Positions 27,342-36,800 are shown, numbered from the stretch's first letter. The stretch: DNA of 64,000 bases from Acinetobacter lwoffii (GCF_002321025.1 NZ_DCLL01000033.1:62001-126000); one strand, 5' to 3'. The notes: generated by a model not told the origin, from the letters alone. A program made the numbers and translations.

Positions 27342-29480
27342 ATGAAAACGATTTTATTGGTTCCCACTGGGGAAGGCGTAGGCTTAACTTCTGCATGTTT
27401 AGGCCTGATTTATGCATTGGAATGCCAAGGGGTTAAAGCTGGCTTCCTCAAACCTTTTGCCCAGGAATTGAATGAAGTCGAAGACCGTACCACGGCTTTG
27501 TATCGTCATATTTCTCAAAGTGAAACTGTTGAACCCATCCGTTATAGCAAAGTCTTGCAGCAGATCAATCTGGGTGAGCAGGATGAACTGCTTGAAGAAG
27601 CAGTCCGTCTGCACCGTCAGATTGCCAGACAGCATGATCTGATTATTGTCGAAGGTCTGTTGCCAAATGCTCAGGACAGTTTCGCCGATGATTTGAATGC
27701 TTCACTGGCACAAGCCCTTGATGCCAAAGTCATTGTCGTCAGCAATGCCAATATTCAGCAACCAAACCAAACAGCAGATAAAGTCGAACATCAGCTGCGT
27801 AATTTTGGTGGCGCTAGCTCTACTCGTCTGGCAGGGATCATGTTGATGCGAACCAAAGGCCTGCCTGAAGAATCTGCACAGATTCCTGTCACGCTGAATC
27901 CAGATTTACGCCTTAAAGCTGAAACTGCAGAATTTATTACAGCTATTCAGCAGACGCATCCGCATATTGGTTCTGAAAAATTGCCAGTGATTGGCTTGGT
28001 GCCTTTTAGTAAAACCTTAAGTGTACCGCGCATGTCTGATCTGGCTGCACATATTTCTGCCTACTGGATTAATGAAGGCGAAGCCAAACAGCGCCGTGTG
28101 CAACACAGCAGCCTGATTTCAGCCAATATTGAACATGAACTGCATAAGTTTGTAGCGGGTGAACTGATCATCAGTGCATCCGACCGGATTGATGTGTTAC
28201 TGGCCAGCAGTCTTGCCAGCAGTAATGGGATCCCTTTGGCAGGTCTGGTGCTGACTGAGCATCATCAGCCAAATGATCATGTGCTGGAATTCTGCCAGAC
28301 TGCCATCAAGCAAGGTTTACCGATTTTACATACACCACTCAACACATTTGAAACCGCACAAAAACTGGCAAATCTCAGCAATGAAATTCCGGTAGATGAT
28401 ACTGAACGTGCGGATCAGGTGACGCGTTTTGTTTCAAGCCATATCAATCCGGAATGGCTGAATCAAATGTTGAACGGTTCTTATAAGCCACGTCTGTCAC
28501 CTTCCGCTTTCCGTCATGAACTGGTACAAAAATCGATTGCCGCGAAAAAACGTATTGTACTGCCAGAGGGTGATGAACCGCGTACCGTACAGGCTGCTGC
28601 CATCTGTCAGGCGCGTGGTATTGCACAGTGTATTTTGTTGGCTAAGCCTGAAGCCGTGCTAGAAGTAGCCAAAGCGCGTGGTATTGAATTACCTGAAGGT
28701 CTGGAAATTCTTGATCCAGATCTGGTGCGTGAAAACTACATCGACAAGATGGTGGAGCTACGTAAAGGCAAGCTCAACGAACTGCAAGCCCGTGAACAAT
28801 TGCAAGATACAGTGGTACTTGGCACCATGATGCTGGCGCTGGATCAGGTGGATGGCTTGGTGTCTGGTGCAGTGCATACCACGGCGAATACGGTACGTCC
28901 GGCTTTCCAACTGATTAAGACTGCTCCGGATTACTCTCTGGTATCTTCCGTATTCTTTATGCTGTTGCCAGATGAAGTCTATGTGTATGGTGACTGTGCG
29001 ATCAATCCGGACCCTGATGCGGAACAACTGGCTGAGATTGCGATTCAATCTGCTGACTCTGCCAAAGCCTTTGGTATCGATCCACGTATTGCCATGATTT
29101 CCTATTCGACTGGAACTTCCGGTACCGGTGCAGATGTGGAAAAAGTCGCTGAAGCCACACGGATTGCTAAGGAACGCCGCCCTGACCTGTTGATTGATGG
29201 ACCATTACAATATGATGCAGCATCTGTAGAAAGCGTAGGTCGCCAAAAGGCACCTGATTCACAAGTGGCTGGACGTGCCAATGTATTTATTTTCCCGGAT
29301 CTCAACACCGGTAACACCACTTATAAAGCGGTACAACGTGCTGCCAATGTGGTCAGTGTCGGACCAATGCTGCAAGGTTTGAATAAGCCTGTGAATGACC
29401 TGTCGCGTGGTGCCTTGGTCGATGACATCGTGTTTACCATTGCCTTAACCGCGATTCAAGCCGAGCAACAAGAAGCTTAA
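27342..29480 (+). CDS. pta: Phosphate acetyltransferase (long form)
   Basis: Pta, 712 residues, interconverts acetyl-CoA and acetyl phosphate. It is the long, three-domain form: an N-terminal P-loop-like domain (LLVPTGEGVGLTSACLGLI), a middle DRTGG domain (around residues 215-330) and the C-terminal catalytic domain (IVLPEGDEPRTVQAAAICQARG through ARANVFIFPDLNTGNTTYK). Length matches E. coli Pta (714). Co-transcribed with ackA; followed by a strong terminator. Confidence 0.97.
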   Translation: MKTILLVPTGEGVGLTSACLGLIYALECQGVKAGFLKPFAQELNEVEDRTTALYRHISQSETVEPIRYSKVLQQINLGEQDELLEEAVRLHRQIARQHDLIIVEGLLPNAQDSFADDLNASLAQALDAKVIVVSNANIQQPNQTADKVEHQLRNFGGASSTRLAGIMLMRTKGLPEESAQIPVTLNPDLRLKAETAEFITAIQQTHPHIGSEKLPVIGLVPFSKTLSVPRMSDLAAHISAYWINEGEAKQRRVQHSSLISANIEHELHKFVAGELIISASDRIDVLLASSLASSNGIPLAGLVLTEHHQPNDHVLEFCQTAIKQGLPILHTPLNTFETAQKLANLSNEIPVDDTERADQVTRFVSSHINPEWLNQMLNGSYKPRLSPSAFRHELVQKSIAAKKRIVLPEGDEPRTVQAAAICQARGIAQCILLAKPEAVLEVAKARGIELPEGLEILDPDLVRENYIDKMVELRKGKLNELQAREQLQDTVVLGTMMLALDQVDGLVSGAVHTTANTVRPAFQLIKTAPDYSLVSSVFFMLLPDEVYVYGDCAINPDPDAEQLAEIAIQSADSAKAFGIDPRIAMISYSTGTSGTGADVEKVAEATRIAKERRPDLLIDGPLQYDAASVESVGRQKAPDSQVAGRANVFIFPDLNTGNTTYKAVQRAANVVSVGPMLQGLNKPVNDLSRGALVDDIVFTIALTAIQAEQQEA

Positions 29481-29502
29481 TTATTTTAAGATTTAAGTTT
29501 TC

Positions 29503-29537
29503 CAAACCATCTGATTGAAAAATCAGGTGGTTTTTTT
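29503..29537 (+). terminator. Terminator of ackA-pta
   Basis: Stem AACCATCTGATT, loop GAAA, stem AATCAGGTGGTT (one G-T pair), then T run. Confidence 0.88.
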
Positions 29538-29602
29538 ATAGAAAAATAACCATAGCTTCAATATATGCAGCATGTAATTATCCTCTTATTTTAATACACA
29601 AT

Positions 29603-29633
29603 AAAAATGCCAGTCTTTCAAACTGGCATTTTC
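29603..29633 (-). terminator. Terminator, probably of the DUF2171 gene
   Basis: Stem AAATGCCAGT, loop CTTTCAA, stem ACTGGCATTT with A/T runs; about 80 bases past the minus-strand stop at 29712. Confidence 0.75.
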
Positions 29634-29711
29634 AACGATTACCCATAAAGTCTGTGACATAAAAAATTGAGCTGAGGCAGCCCTGCTTTTCAGTCCACTG
29701 ACTTTAATTTT

Positions 29712-29951
29712 TTATAAGGTGGTCCACTCTTTATGCACGTCTTCCGCCGTTTTATTGAGCACCACGCTATCGTCTTTGATTTCGCTTACCCAACTCAAGG
29801 GAATCAGATGATGCTCATTATTTTCATCATCACTTCTTGTTAATTTAATTGAATCCTGACCTTCTAAATGGTCGACTTTCCCGACTTGAGTACCACATGA
29901 AGCAATGACTGAAGCATGTTCTTTAATATCACTTGCATTAAAATTGTTCAT
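29712..29951 (-). CDS. DUF2171 family small protein
   Basis: A 79-residue acidic, soluble protein matching the DUF2171 pattern: an N-terminal IKEHASVIASCGTQVGKVDHLEG, then a charged stretch and the HLIPLSWVSEI motif near residue 50. Such PRC-barrel-like small proteins are common in Acinetobacter and other proteobacteria and are often stress-associated, but no molecular role is established. No signal peptide. It stands alone between pta and the Pho-box region. Confidence 0.75.
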   Translation of the reverse strand: MNNFNASDIKEHASVIASCGTQVGKVDHLEGQDSIKLTRSDDENNEHHLIPLSWVSEIKDDSVVLNKTAEDVHKEWTTL

Positions 29952-30140
29952 TCTACTTGCCTGTTTCTAGAAGTTGAGAGAAACAGTCTAAGCAATAAAA
30001 AATGCCGCATGTGTAAGGGTTTTCAGGCTTTGAGTTTTTCTGGGTTAAAAATGTAAATGGTCAACATGGCTTGAGTAAGCTATAGGAAAGATACTTTTTA
30101 AATTTGAGTTTTCCAATGTTTTTATAGTTTGATGAACTGG

Positions 30141-30196
30141 ATTTGAAGATTTGAAGATTTGAAGATTTGAAGATTTGAAGATTTGAAGATTTGAAG
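30141..30196. repeat. Seven perfect copies of an 8-bp tandem repeat
   Basis: ATTTGAAG repeated seven times without a mismatch, 56 bases in all, in the spacer downstream (minus strand) of the 28-codon gene. Perfect identity means recent expansion or active slippage. A minus-strand frame running through it is an artefact of the repeat. Confidence 0.95.
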
Positions 30197-30242
30197 ATAG
30201 CGTAAATCAATAAAACCTTAAAATAGGAGAAAGAAGATAAGC

Positions 30243-30329
30243 TTAGGCTTGCTCTTCTTTCTGACCGTACATCCAAGTTGCAGCGATATATACACAAAAA
30301 CCAGCTGCCATCAAAATACCTGTAACCAT
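30243..30329 (-). CDS. 28-residue membrane peptide behind a Pho box, undescribed
   Basis: A short ORF of 28 codons read by eye; it is shorter than usual gene-calling limits. It begins MVTGILMAAGFCVYIAATW, a single hydrophobic helix of about 19 residues, and ends with the charged tail YGQKEEQA. ATG 30329 is preceded by AAGGAGAT at 7-8 bases, one of the best ribosome binding sites in the window. Forty bases further upstream is a near-consensus PhoB box with a CATAAT -10-like hexamer between. I do not recognise a named family; it is not CydX or KdpF by its motifs. The evidence for translation is the binding site plus promoter, so it is a strong candidate but unproven. Confidence 0.72.
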   Translation of the reverse strand: MVTGILMAAGFCVYIAATWMYGQKEEQA

Positions 30330-30370
30330 TGTTAGGATCTCCTTTATTTGATAGCTGCATTATGTAAAAG

Positions 30371-30392
30371 TTTTATGACAGTTATATGACAA
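30371..30392 (-). promoter_or_regulatory. Near-consensus PhoB (Pho) box
   Basis: On the minus strand two 11-base units, TTGTCATATAA followed by CTGTCATAAAA. Against the E. coli Pho box pattern only the first base differs. The -10-like CATAAT lies about 10 bases downstream, the spacing of PhoB-activated promoters. It points at the 28-codon gene. Confidence 0.75.
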
Positions 30393-30480
30393 TCTGGTTT
30401 TTTATTAAATTTTAAATAAATAATAAAATTCAATTACTTAATATAAAATCAGGAAAATTACGCGTATTTTTAATCTGAAA

Positions 30481-30514
30481 TATGACACTGAATATGACAA
30501 CTTGCTGTCATATT
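30481..30514. promoter_or_regulatory. TATGACA-rich palindrome upstream of fumA
   Basis: A perfect 9-base inverted repeat AATATGACA/TGTCATATT with a 6-base spacer (30491-30514), plus another TATGACA 12 bases before it (30481-30487). Same heptamer as the Pho box 90 bases away but with 12-base, not 11-base, phasing. It could bind PhoB or another dimeric regulator, or be chance duplication of the box. Confidence 0.5.
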
Positions 30515-30612
30515 TGACCCATGGAATAGCTAAAGTCCTTGCTCAGATTGCTTAAACTATAAACTTTCGGCCAATGCTCGCCCAAAATGCCCACAACCCG
30601 ATTCTTTTGTCT

Positions 30613-30618
30613 TATAAT
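30613..30618 (+). promoter_or_regulatory. Probable -10 element of fumA
   Basis: Consensus TATAAT 40 bases upstream of the fumA start. No good -35 is visible at 17 bases, so activation may need a regulator. Confidence 0.5.
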
Positions 30619-30657
30619 TTAGCCCGCTAGCTATCAGCCCGCTCAAGAGATATTTGT

Positions 30658-32184
30658 ATGACAACTATTATCAAGCAAGATGACTTGATCACATCGGTTA
30701 AAGATGCGCTTCAGTTCATTTCTTACTATCACCCACAAGACTTTATCCAAGCGATGAGCCGTGCGTATGATCGTGAAGAGAACAAAGCTGCTAAAGATGC
30801 GATCGCACAAATCTTAATTAACTCACGCATGTGTGCAGAAGGCCACCGCCCAATCTGTCAAGATACCGGTATCGTCAACGTATTTGTTGAAGTGGGCATG
30901 GACGTTAAATTCGATTTAACCATGAGCCTGGATGATGCAATCAATGAAGGCGTACGTCAGGGTTATTTAGAAAACTCGAACGTGCTTCGTGCATCAGTTT
31001 TGGCCGATCCTGCATTTGGTCGTAAAAACACCAAAGACAACACTCCTGCCGTGATTTACCACAAGCTTGTGCCTGGTAATAAAGTAGATATCACTGTTGC
31101 AGCCAAAGGTGGCGGTTCAGAAAACAAATCTAAACTGGCAATGTTAAACCCGTCTGATTCAATCGTAGATTGGGTACTAAAAACTGTTCCAACCATGGGT
31201 GCAGGCTGGTGTCCGCCTGGTATGCTGGGGATCGGAATCGGTGGTACTGCTGAAAAAGCCATGATGCTTGCCAAAGAGGCATTGATGGAAGAGATCAACA
31301 TGGACGAATTGCTTCGTCGTGGTCCACAAAGCAAAATGGAAGAGCTTCGTATCGAAATCTTCGAAAAAGTAAATGCTTTGGGTATTGGTGCACAAGGTCT
31401 TGGCGGCTTAACCACTGTACTTGATATTAAAATCAAAGATTATCCTTGTCATGCTGCTGGTAAACCAGTCGGTATGATCCCGAACTGTGCTGCGACTCGT
31501 CATGCACACTTCACACTTGATGGTACGGGTATTGCCAACATCATCGCACCAAAACTTGAAGACTACCCTGAAGTAACATGGGATTCTTCAACGTCTAAAC
31601 GCGTTGATCTCGACACAATTACTCAAGAAGAGATGAATACCTGGAAACCAGGTGATACGCTTCTTCTAAACGGTACAATCTATACTGGCCGTGACGCTGC
31701 GCACAAACGTATGGTCGACATGCTGAACAACGGTGAAGAACTTCCTGTTGATCTGAAAGGCAAGTTTATCTACTACGTCGGTCCAGTCGATCCAGTCGGT
31801 GATGAAGTTGTAGGCCCTGCAGGTCCAACAACAGCTACGCGTATGGATAAATTCACACGCCAAGTCCTTGAAGCAACTGGCATGTTCGGTATGATCGGTA
31901 AAGCGGACCGTGGTCCTGCTGCCGTTGAAGCCATTAAAGACAACCAGGCAACTTACCTCATGGCTGTCGGTGGTGCTGCTTACCTAGTATCTAAAGCCAT
32001 CCGTGAAGCTGAAGTGGTTGCCTTTGCTGACCTAGGCATGGAAGCGATCTACAAGTTTGTGGTAAAAGATATGCCGGTATCGGTAGCTGTTGATGTGAAT
32101 GGTACTTCTATTCACGCGACTGCACCTAAAATCTGGCAAGCAAAAATTGGTAAGATTCCAGTAGTTGACGCTGCTGCGGGCTAA
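30658..32184 (+). CDS. fumA: Fumarate hydratase class I, iron-sulfur
   Basis: A 508-residue class I (4Fe-4S) fumarase of the TCA cycle, converting fumarate to malate. The N-terminal iron-sulfur lyase domain carries the three likely cluster cysteines in GHRPICQDTG, GAGWCPPGML and MIPNCAATRH. The C-terminal beta domain includes YYVGPVDPVGDEVVGPAGPTT with catalytic residues and MFGMIGKADRGPAA. The length fits single-chain FumA/FumB-type enzymes (about 550), slightly short. The E. coli-type name is used for the family; fumB cannot be excluded. Oxygen sensitivity of the cluster is a family property. Confidence 0.93.
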   Translation: MTTIIKQDDLITSVKDALQFISYYHPQDFIQAMSRAYDREENKAAKDAIAQILINSRMCAEGHRPICQDTGIVNVFVEVGMDVKFDLTMSLDDAINEGVRQGYLENSNVLRASVLADPAFGRKNTKDNTPAVIYHKLVPGNKVDITVAAKGGGSENKSKLAMLNPSDSIVDWVLKTVPTMGAGWCPPGMLGIGIGGTAEKAMMLAKEALMEEINMDELLRRGPQSKMEELRIEIFEKVNALGIGAQGLGGLTTVLDIKIKDYPCHAAGKPVGMIPNCAATRHAHFTLDGTGIANIIAPKLEDYPEVTWDSSTSKRVDLDTITQEEMNTWKPGDTLLLNGTIYTGRDAAHKRMVDMLNNGEELPVDLKGKFIYYVGPVDPVGDEVVGPAGPTTATRMDKFTRQVLEATGMFGMIGKADRGPAAVEAIKDNQATYLMAVGGAAYLVSKAIREAEVVAFADLGMEAIYKFVVKDMPVSVAVDVNGTSIHATAPKIWQAKIGKIPVVDAAAG

Positions 32185-32197
32185 TTTTTACTGCAAG

Positions 32198-32228
32198 AAA
32201 AAAAGCACCCTGAATGGGTGCTTTTTTA
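32198..32228. terminator. Bidirectional terminator, fumA / DUF2846 lipoprotein
   Basis: Stem AAAAAGCACCC, loop TGAAT, stem GGGTGCTTTTT. Confidence 0.9.
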
Positions 32229-32255
32229 TGATGTGTGCTCAAAGAAATGTCCAAA

Positions 32256-32972
32256 TTACCAAGTCCGTGGATCCCAAAGTTTAAAAGGTGCTTTCAGCTG
32301 CACATCTAATGATGGATCATAAGCAGTCGGTTCAATTTTTTGGGCTTTTTTACGAATCTGGCCAGTTCCCTGATCTTGTGCCACGAAGTTAAAACTGTCT
32401 GATTTTAGCTGAGTAAAAGCAATTTCATTCAGGCCAACTTTTTCCGGCATCAACATAAGTGGCCCGGAAACGCTCCGGCGTGTACTGATATTTTCTTCAT
32501 CATATTTAATAAAATAAGACTGTCCCGCTTCAACAGTAAAATCCAGATATTTAGGCTTCTGGAAATGCAATGCACCTAATGGTCGACTGGTACTCAAACG
32601 ATACGTTCCTGCAGGTACTTCAATCCAGTAATAATGATTATGCAATAAGCTTGGAATATGTTCTTGATTAATAAACAGGCTGGCAGCGACAATTTCCTGA
32701 CGGTTCCATCTGGAATCGGGCCGGTATAAATACACGATGGCTGCTTCATCATGCTGCGGTTTCACCGTCTGAAACTGGTTGCCCTGCTTTTGATTGACCC
32801 AACCGCCAATGGTGAACATGCCGATACGATGCTGCTCGACGAAGCCCGGTTTTTTTTCAAGATCGATATTTTTTAAAGTGCTGAGTGGCTGTGTAGGCTC
32901 AACGACGGCTTTCTTACCATGACACCCCAGCAAAGCCAAACTGCTGATGAGTACAATTGCGACTCCACGCAT
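32256..32972 (-). CDS. DUF2846 domain lipoprotein
   Basis: A 238-residue lipoprotein, signal peptide ending SSLALLGCHG. The body contains the DUF2846 pattern: AAIVYLYRPDSRW near residue 77, then NHYYWIEVPAGTYRLSTSRP and a ligand-like GQSYFIKYDEEN segment, a small beta-sandwich reminiscent of PEGA domains. Attachment to the outer membrane is likely because the residue after Cys is His, not Asp. Function unknown. Transcribed alone, convergent with fumA. Confidence 0.75.
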   Translation of the reverse strand: MRGVAIVLISSLALLGCHGKKAVVEPTQPLSTLKNIDLEKKPGFVEQHRIGMFTIGGWVNQKQGNQFQTVKPQHDEAAIVYLYRPDSRWNRQEIVAASLFINQEHIPSLLHNHYYWIEVPAGTYRLSTSRPLGALHFQKPKYLDFTVEAGQSYFIKYDEENISTRRSVSGPLMLMPEKVGLNEIAFTQLKSDSFNFVAQDQGTGQIRKKAQKIEPTAYDPSLDVQLKAPFKLWDPRTW

Positions 32973-33091
32973 GCTTATCCCTCACTGCGTCTTTATTCTT
33001 TTGTATGCAAGTGCTTTGCGATTTGTTTTTTATAAGTTTTAGGCATCCACGCCTAGTGAATCAGATTAACACCGAGCTTTATTTTTGGAAA

Positions 33092-33127
33092 TAAAAAACG
33101 TGCGAAAACACGAAGTTTTCGCACGTT
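33092..33127 (-). terminator. Terminator of clpX
   Basis: Stem CGTGCGAAAAC, loop, stem GTTTTCGCACG at 33099-33125, followed on the minus strand by TTTTTTAT. Confidence 0.88.
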
Positions 33128-33142
33128 TCGGACGAATAGCAA

Positions 33143-34453
33143 TTAAGCAGATTTACTATTCACGACCTTTAAATCTATTTTTGTCGCTGTCTCTGGCTGA
33201 TCATGTGGCTGACGCTCGGCACGGTATTCCGGCTCTGCTTCACCTTTAATCACCGCTTCATTGACGACCACAGTGCCGACATCACTACGGCTTGGCAAGT
33301 CATACATGGTTTCCAGCAATGAATTTTCCAGAATCGAACGTAGACCACGTGCGCCTGTATTACGCTCAACTGCTTTCTTAGCCACTGCGCGTAATGCCGA
33401 TTCTTCAAAAACCAGATCCACATCTTCCATATCAAACAGATGTTGATACTGACGGGTCAAAGCGTTCTTCGGCTCAGTCAGAATCTGCATCAATGCTTCT
33501 TCATCTAACTCGTCCAAAGTGGCAATCACTGGCAAACGACCAATAAATTCTGGAATCAAACCAAATTTTACCAGGTCAGTTGCTTCAACTTGACGGAACA
33601 AGTCAGACAGTTTCTTGGTTTCATCTTTTTTACGCACTTCTGCAGTAAAGCCGATGCCACCTTTTTCCTGACGCTGCTGTACAATTTTCTCAAGTCCTGA
33701 GAATGCACCACCACAGATAAACAGGATGTTCGAGGTATCAATCTGAATGAATTCCTGCTGCGGATGCTTACGTCCACCTTGTGGCGGAATTGATGCAACC
33801 GTGCCTTCAATCATTTTCAATAATGCCTGCTGAACACCTTCACCCGATACATCACGCGTGATGGATGGGTTTTCAGACTTGCGGGTAATCTTGTCGATCT
33901 CGTCGATATAGATAATCCCCTTTTGTGCTTTTTCGACATCGTAATCTGCTTTTTGCAAAAGCTTCTGTACGATGTTTTCTACATCTTCACCCACATAACC
34001 GGCTTCGGTCAGTGTCGTTGCATCTGCCATGGCAAATGGAACATCCAGAAGACGTGCCAGCGTTTGTGCAAGCAAGGTTTTGCCCGATCCTGTCGGACCA
34101 ACCAACATAATATTACTTTTTGAAAGCTCGACTGAATCATCAGCTTTCTTGCCATTATTCTGCACCTTCAAGCGCTTGTAATGGTTATAAACCGCTACTG
34201 ACAAGGTTTTCTTCGCGACGTCCTGACCAATCACATATTGATCCAAGGCCGCACGAATTTCATGCGGTTTCGGCAAAGGACGATTGGCCCAGTCATTGGT
34301 TTCCACCTGCTGACTGGTTTGAACCAAATCTAAGCATACGTCCACACATTCGTTACAAATGTATGCGTCCTCGCCTGCAATCAGCTTCCCGACTTCAGAC
34401 TGCGTTTTACCGCAAAATGAACAATGCTTTTGTCCTTGAGGATGTTCGGACAT
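33143..34453 (-). CDS. clpX: ClpX ATPase and unfoldase subunit of ClpXP
   Basis: ClpX, 436 residues, an AAA+ unfoldase that feeds tagged proteins to ClpP. The N-terminal zinc finger has two Cys pairs (CSFCGK and CNECVDVC). AAA+ motifs: Walker [13 protein letters not shown], pore loop GYVG in EAGYVGEDV, Walker [14 protein letters not shown] loop GGRKHPQQE and sensor region [10 protein letters not shown]. Length near E. coli (424). It lies 29 bases downstream of clpP, after tig, the conserved tig-clpP-clpX order; lon is not next to it. Confidence 0.98.
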   Translation of the reverse strand: MSEHPQGQKHCSFCGKTQSEVGKLIAGEDAYICNECVDVCLDLVQTSQQVETNDWANRPLPKPHEIRAALDQYVIGQDVAKKTLSVAVYNHYKRLKVQNNGKKADDSVELSKSNIMLVGPTGSGKTLLAQTLARLLDVPFAMADATTLTEAGYVGEDVENIVQKLLQKADYDVEKAQKGIIYIDEIDKITRKSENPSITRDVSGEGVQQALLKMIEGTVASIPPQGGRKHPQQEFIQIDTSNILFICGGAFSGLEKIVQQRQEKGGIGFTAEVRKKDETKKLSDLFRQVEATDLVKFGLIPEFIGRLPVIATLDELDEEALMQILTEPKNALTRQYQHLFDMEDVDLVFEESALRAVAKKAVERNTGARGLRSILENSLLETMYDLPSRSDVGTVVVNEAVIKGEAEPEYRAERQPHDQPETATKIDLKVVNSKSA

Positions 34454-34482
34454 ATTTACTCCACTATCTCAATCTTTAAAAC

Positions 34483-35088
34483 TTATGGACGTTTAGTTAA
34501 AACTTCGTCCACAAGACCGTATTCTTTCGCTTGCTGAGCAGTCATAAAGTTGTCACGGTCTGTATCACGTGCAACTTTTTCGTAATCCTGACCGCTGTGT
34601 TCAGCCATTAAACGGTTTAAACGCTCTTTAATGAACAGGATTTCACGTGCATGAATTTCAATATCTGAAGCCTGACCACGGAAACCACCCAATGGCTGGT
34701 GAATCATGACACGGGCATTTTCAAGGCAATAACGCTTGCCTTTGGTACCGGCATTCAGCAGGAACGCACCCATTGATGCTGCCTGCCCCATGCAGTACGT
34801 TACGACATCTGGTTTGATAAACTGCATGGTGTCATAAATCGCCATACCTGCAGTTACCGAACCGCCTGGTGAATTGATATATAGATGAATATCTTTATCT
34901 GGATTTTCCGCCTCTAAAAACAACATTTGCGCAACGATCAGGTTCGCCATGTTGTCTTCAACTTCGCCCGTCATAAAAATTACACGTTCACGCAAAAGGC
35001 GTGAATAAATATCAAAAGAACGCTCACCACGAGAGGATTGTTCTACCACCATTGGCACTAAAGCGTTTTCAATCGTTGGAACATACAT
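34483..35088 (-). CDS. clpP: ClpP proteolytic subunit
   Basis: ClpP, 201 residues, the tetradecameric serine protease chamber of ClpXP/ClpAP. The catalytic triad is visible: Ser in [13 protein letters not shown], His in MIHQPLGG and an Asp in the RDTDRDNFM segment. The [25 protein letters not shown] start is typical and includes the processing region of the propeptide. Probably co-transcribed with clpX; its own promoter region has a possible heat-shock-type element. Confidence 0.98.
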   Translation of the reverse strand: MYVPTIENALVPMVVEQSSRGERSFDIYSRLLRERVIFMTGEVEDNMANLIVAQMLFLEAENPDKDIHLYINSPGGSVTAGMAIYDTMQFIKPDVVTYCMGQAASMGAFLLNAGTKGKRYCLENARVMIHQPLGGFRGQASDIEIHAREILFIKERLNRLMAEHSGQDYEKVARDTDRDNFMTAQQAKEYGLVDEVLTKRP

Positions 35089-35134
35089 ACGTTTATTTAT
35101 TCCTAAATTTTTTGTGACCTAACCCATAATCACA

Positions 35135-35162
35135 ATATGAGGGATAATCACTGAAATTGCAA
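35135..35162 (-). promoter_or_regulatory. Possible sigma-32-like promoter of clpP
   Basis: On the minus strand TTGCAA (35157-35162), 13-base spacer, CCCTCATAT (35135-35143), about 47 bases before the clpP start. Resembles a degenerate heat-shock promoter; clpP is heat-inducible in relatives. Weak by eye. Confidence 0.35.
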
Positions 35163-35241
35163 AAAATTCGCCCACAAATCCATTATATTTTTTGCATTAG
35201 TTTTGTGAAAAACAGAAATGCTTTTTTCAGCGCTCAATATG

Positions 35242-35270
35242 AAAAAAAGGCGCATTAAGCGCCTTTTTTA
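35242..35270 (-). terminator. Terminator of tig
   Basis: Stem AAAGGCGC, loop ATTAA, stem GCGCCTTT with T run. It separates tig from clpP. Confidence 0.85.
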
Positions 35271-35282
35271 TCGAAAGCTAAA

Positions 35283-36614
35283 TTAGCCTTGTTGACGAGC
35301 TTGCTGCTCTTTCAATAAGTCTTCATAGCTTACAGTCGCATCAGTTACTTTAGCAGAAGCCAAAATGTAATCAACAACTTGATCTTCTAGTACAACTGCT
35401 TCGATTTGAGCACGCTGTTGCGCATCGTTTTTGAAGTATTCAATCACTTCATTTGGATCTTCATAAGAAGAAGCCATGTCTTCGATGTACGCTTCAACAC
35501 GTGCAGCATCTACTTCGATTTTCGCATCAGCTAAAACACGGCTTACAAGTACGCCAAGTTTTACAGATTTTTCAGCTTGTTCTTTGAACAATTCGTCTGG
35601 AAGCATGCTTGAATCAAATGCTTTCGCACCTTGAGCACCGAACTGCTGTGTGAACTGCTGGATCATTTGTTGACGTTGACGGTCAATTTCTTGAGCAAGC
35701 ATAGCCGCTGGAAGTTCAACTTCGTTTGCAGCTACAAGTGCATCGAAAGTCGCGCCTTTCACTTGGTTGCGCAGGCCATTCTTCACTTCACGTTCCATGT
35801 TTTTACGAACGTCAGCTTTTAACTTCTCAACGCCTTCTTCTTCAGACACACCGAAGATTTTCAGGAATTCAGCATCGATTTCTGGAAGTTTTTGTTTTTC
35901 AACAAGCTTCACAGTGATTTTGAATTGAGCTTGTTTACCAGCAAGGTTTTCAGCTTGATAGTCTTCAGGGAAAGTTACATCAATCACTTTCTCTTCGCCT
36001 TTCTTCATACCAACGATACCGTCTTCGAAGCCAGGGATCATACGACCAGAACCAAGTACTAGTTTGAAGTCTTCTGCAGAACCGCCTTCAAATTTTTCGC
36101 CGTCGATTGAACCTTCGAAATCAAAAGTGACTTGCATGTCTTTTTTAGCCATGCCTTTTGTTTCAGCCCAGGCAGCACGTTGTTTTTGAAGATTTTCAAT
36201 CATCTTCTCAACGTCTTTATCGTTGACTTCAGCTGCTTTACGTTCAACTTCCAGACCTTCGAATTTAACTTCGATTTCTGGATAAACTTCAACAGTTGCT
36301 GTATATACCAGCGCGTCATCTTTCATTTCAGTTTTTTCGATGTTTGGCATGCCCACAGCATTGATTTTTTCTTGCTGGATCGCTTCGAAAACTGTGTCAC
36401 GAATAATATCGTTTACTACTTCTTGGTAGATACCCGCGCCGTATTCACGACGAACTACGTTTACAGGTACTTTACCTGGACGGAAGCCGTTGATCTTCGC
36501 AGTTTTAGCAGTGCGTTTTAAACGAGCTTCAAATTGCTCATTAATACGGCTCGTCGGTACAGAAACATTTAAACGACGGGCAACGCCCGAAACCGCTTCA
36601 GAAGTTACTTGCAT
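35283..36614 (-). CDS. tig: Trigger factor
   Basis: Trigger factor, 443 residues, the ribosome-bound chaperone and prolyl isomerase. The ribosome-binding signature is in [16 protein letters not shown] near residue 45; the central FKBP-type domain has [20 protein letters not shown] and [20 protein letters not shown]; the C-terminal helical chaperone domain runs from about residue 250. Start ATG 36614 is preceded by GAGGAAG. Heads the tig-clpP-clpX cluster, though a terminator follows it. Confidence 0.97.
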   Translation of the reverse strand: MQVTSEAVSGVARRLNVSVPTSRINEQFEARLKRTAKTAKINGFRPGKVPVNVVRREYGAGIYQEVVNDIIRDTVFEAIQQEKINAVGMPNIEKTEMKDDALVYTATVEVYPEIEVKFEGLEVERKAAEVNDKDVEKMIENLQKQRAAWAETKGMAKKDMQVTFDFEGSIDGEKFEGGSAEDFKLVLGSGRMIPGFEDGIVGMKKGEEKVIDVTFPEDYQAENLAGKQAQFKITVKLVEKQKLPEIDAEFLKIFGVSEEEGVEKLKADVRKNMEREVKNGLRNQVKGATFDALVAANEVELPAAMLAQEIDRQRQQMIQQFTQQFGAQGAKAFDSSMLPDELFKEQAEKSVKLGVLVSRVLADAKIEVDAARVEAYIEDMASSYEDPNEVIEYFKNDAQQRAQIEAVVLEDQVVDYILASAKVTDATVSYEDLLKEQQARQQG

Positions 36615-36800
36615 GGCTTCCTCTATATATTAGGTTATAACAGGTTTATAAAAATGTGCCACATTATATGACAACATTTAAGGATATACAAAAAATACGC
36701 GCGAGTTCCAGTTTTTAAGCCCTTTTTTTATTTGAATTGCCACCTTTTCAGATGCCCAGTCAACCCAATTTAAATGGAGAAAGTGTATATTTTTATTGCA

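Noticed and set aside
30061..30360. A 99-residue minus-strand open frame across the octamer repeat
   Set aside because: Its repeated SSNLQIFK peptide is only the translation of the tandem repeat, it has no ribosome binding site, and it conflicts with the much better supported 28-codon ORF.
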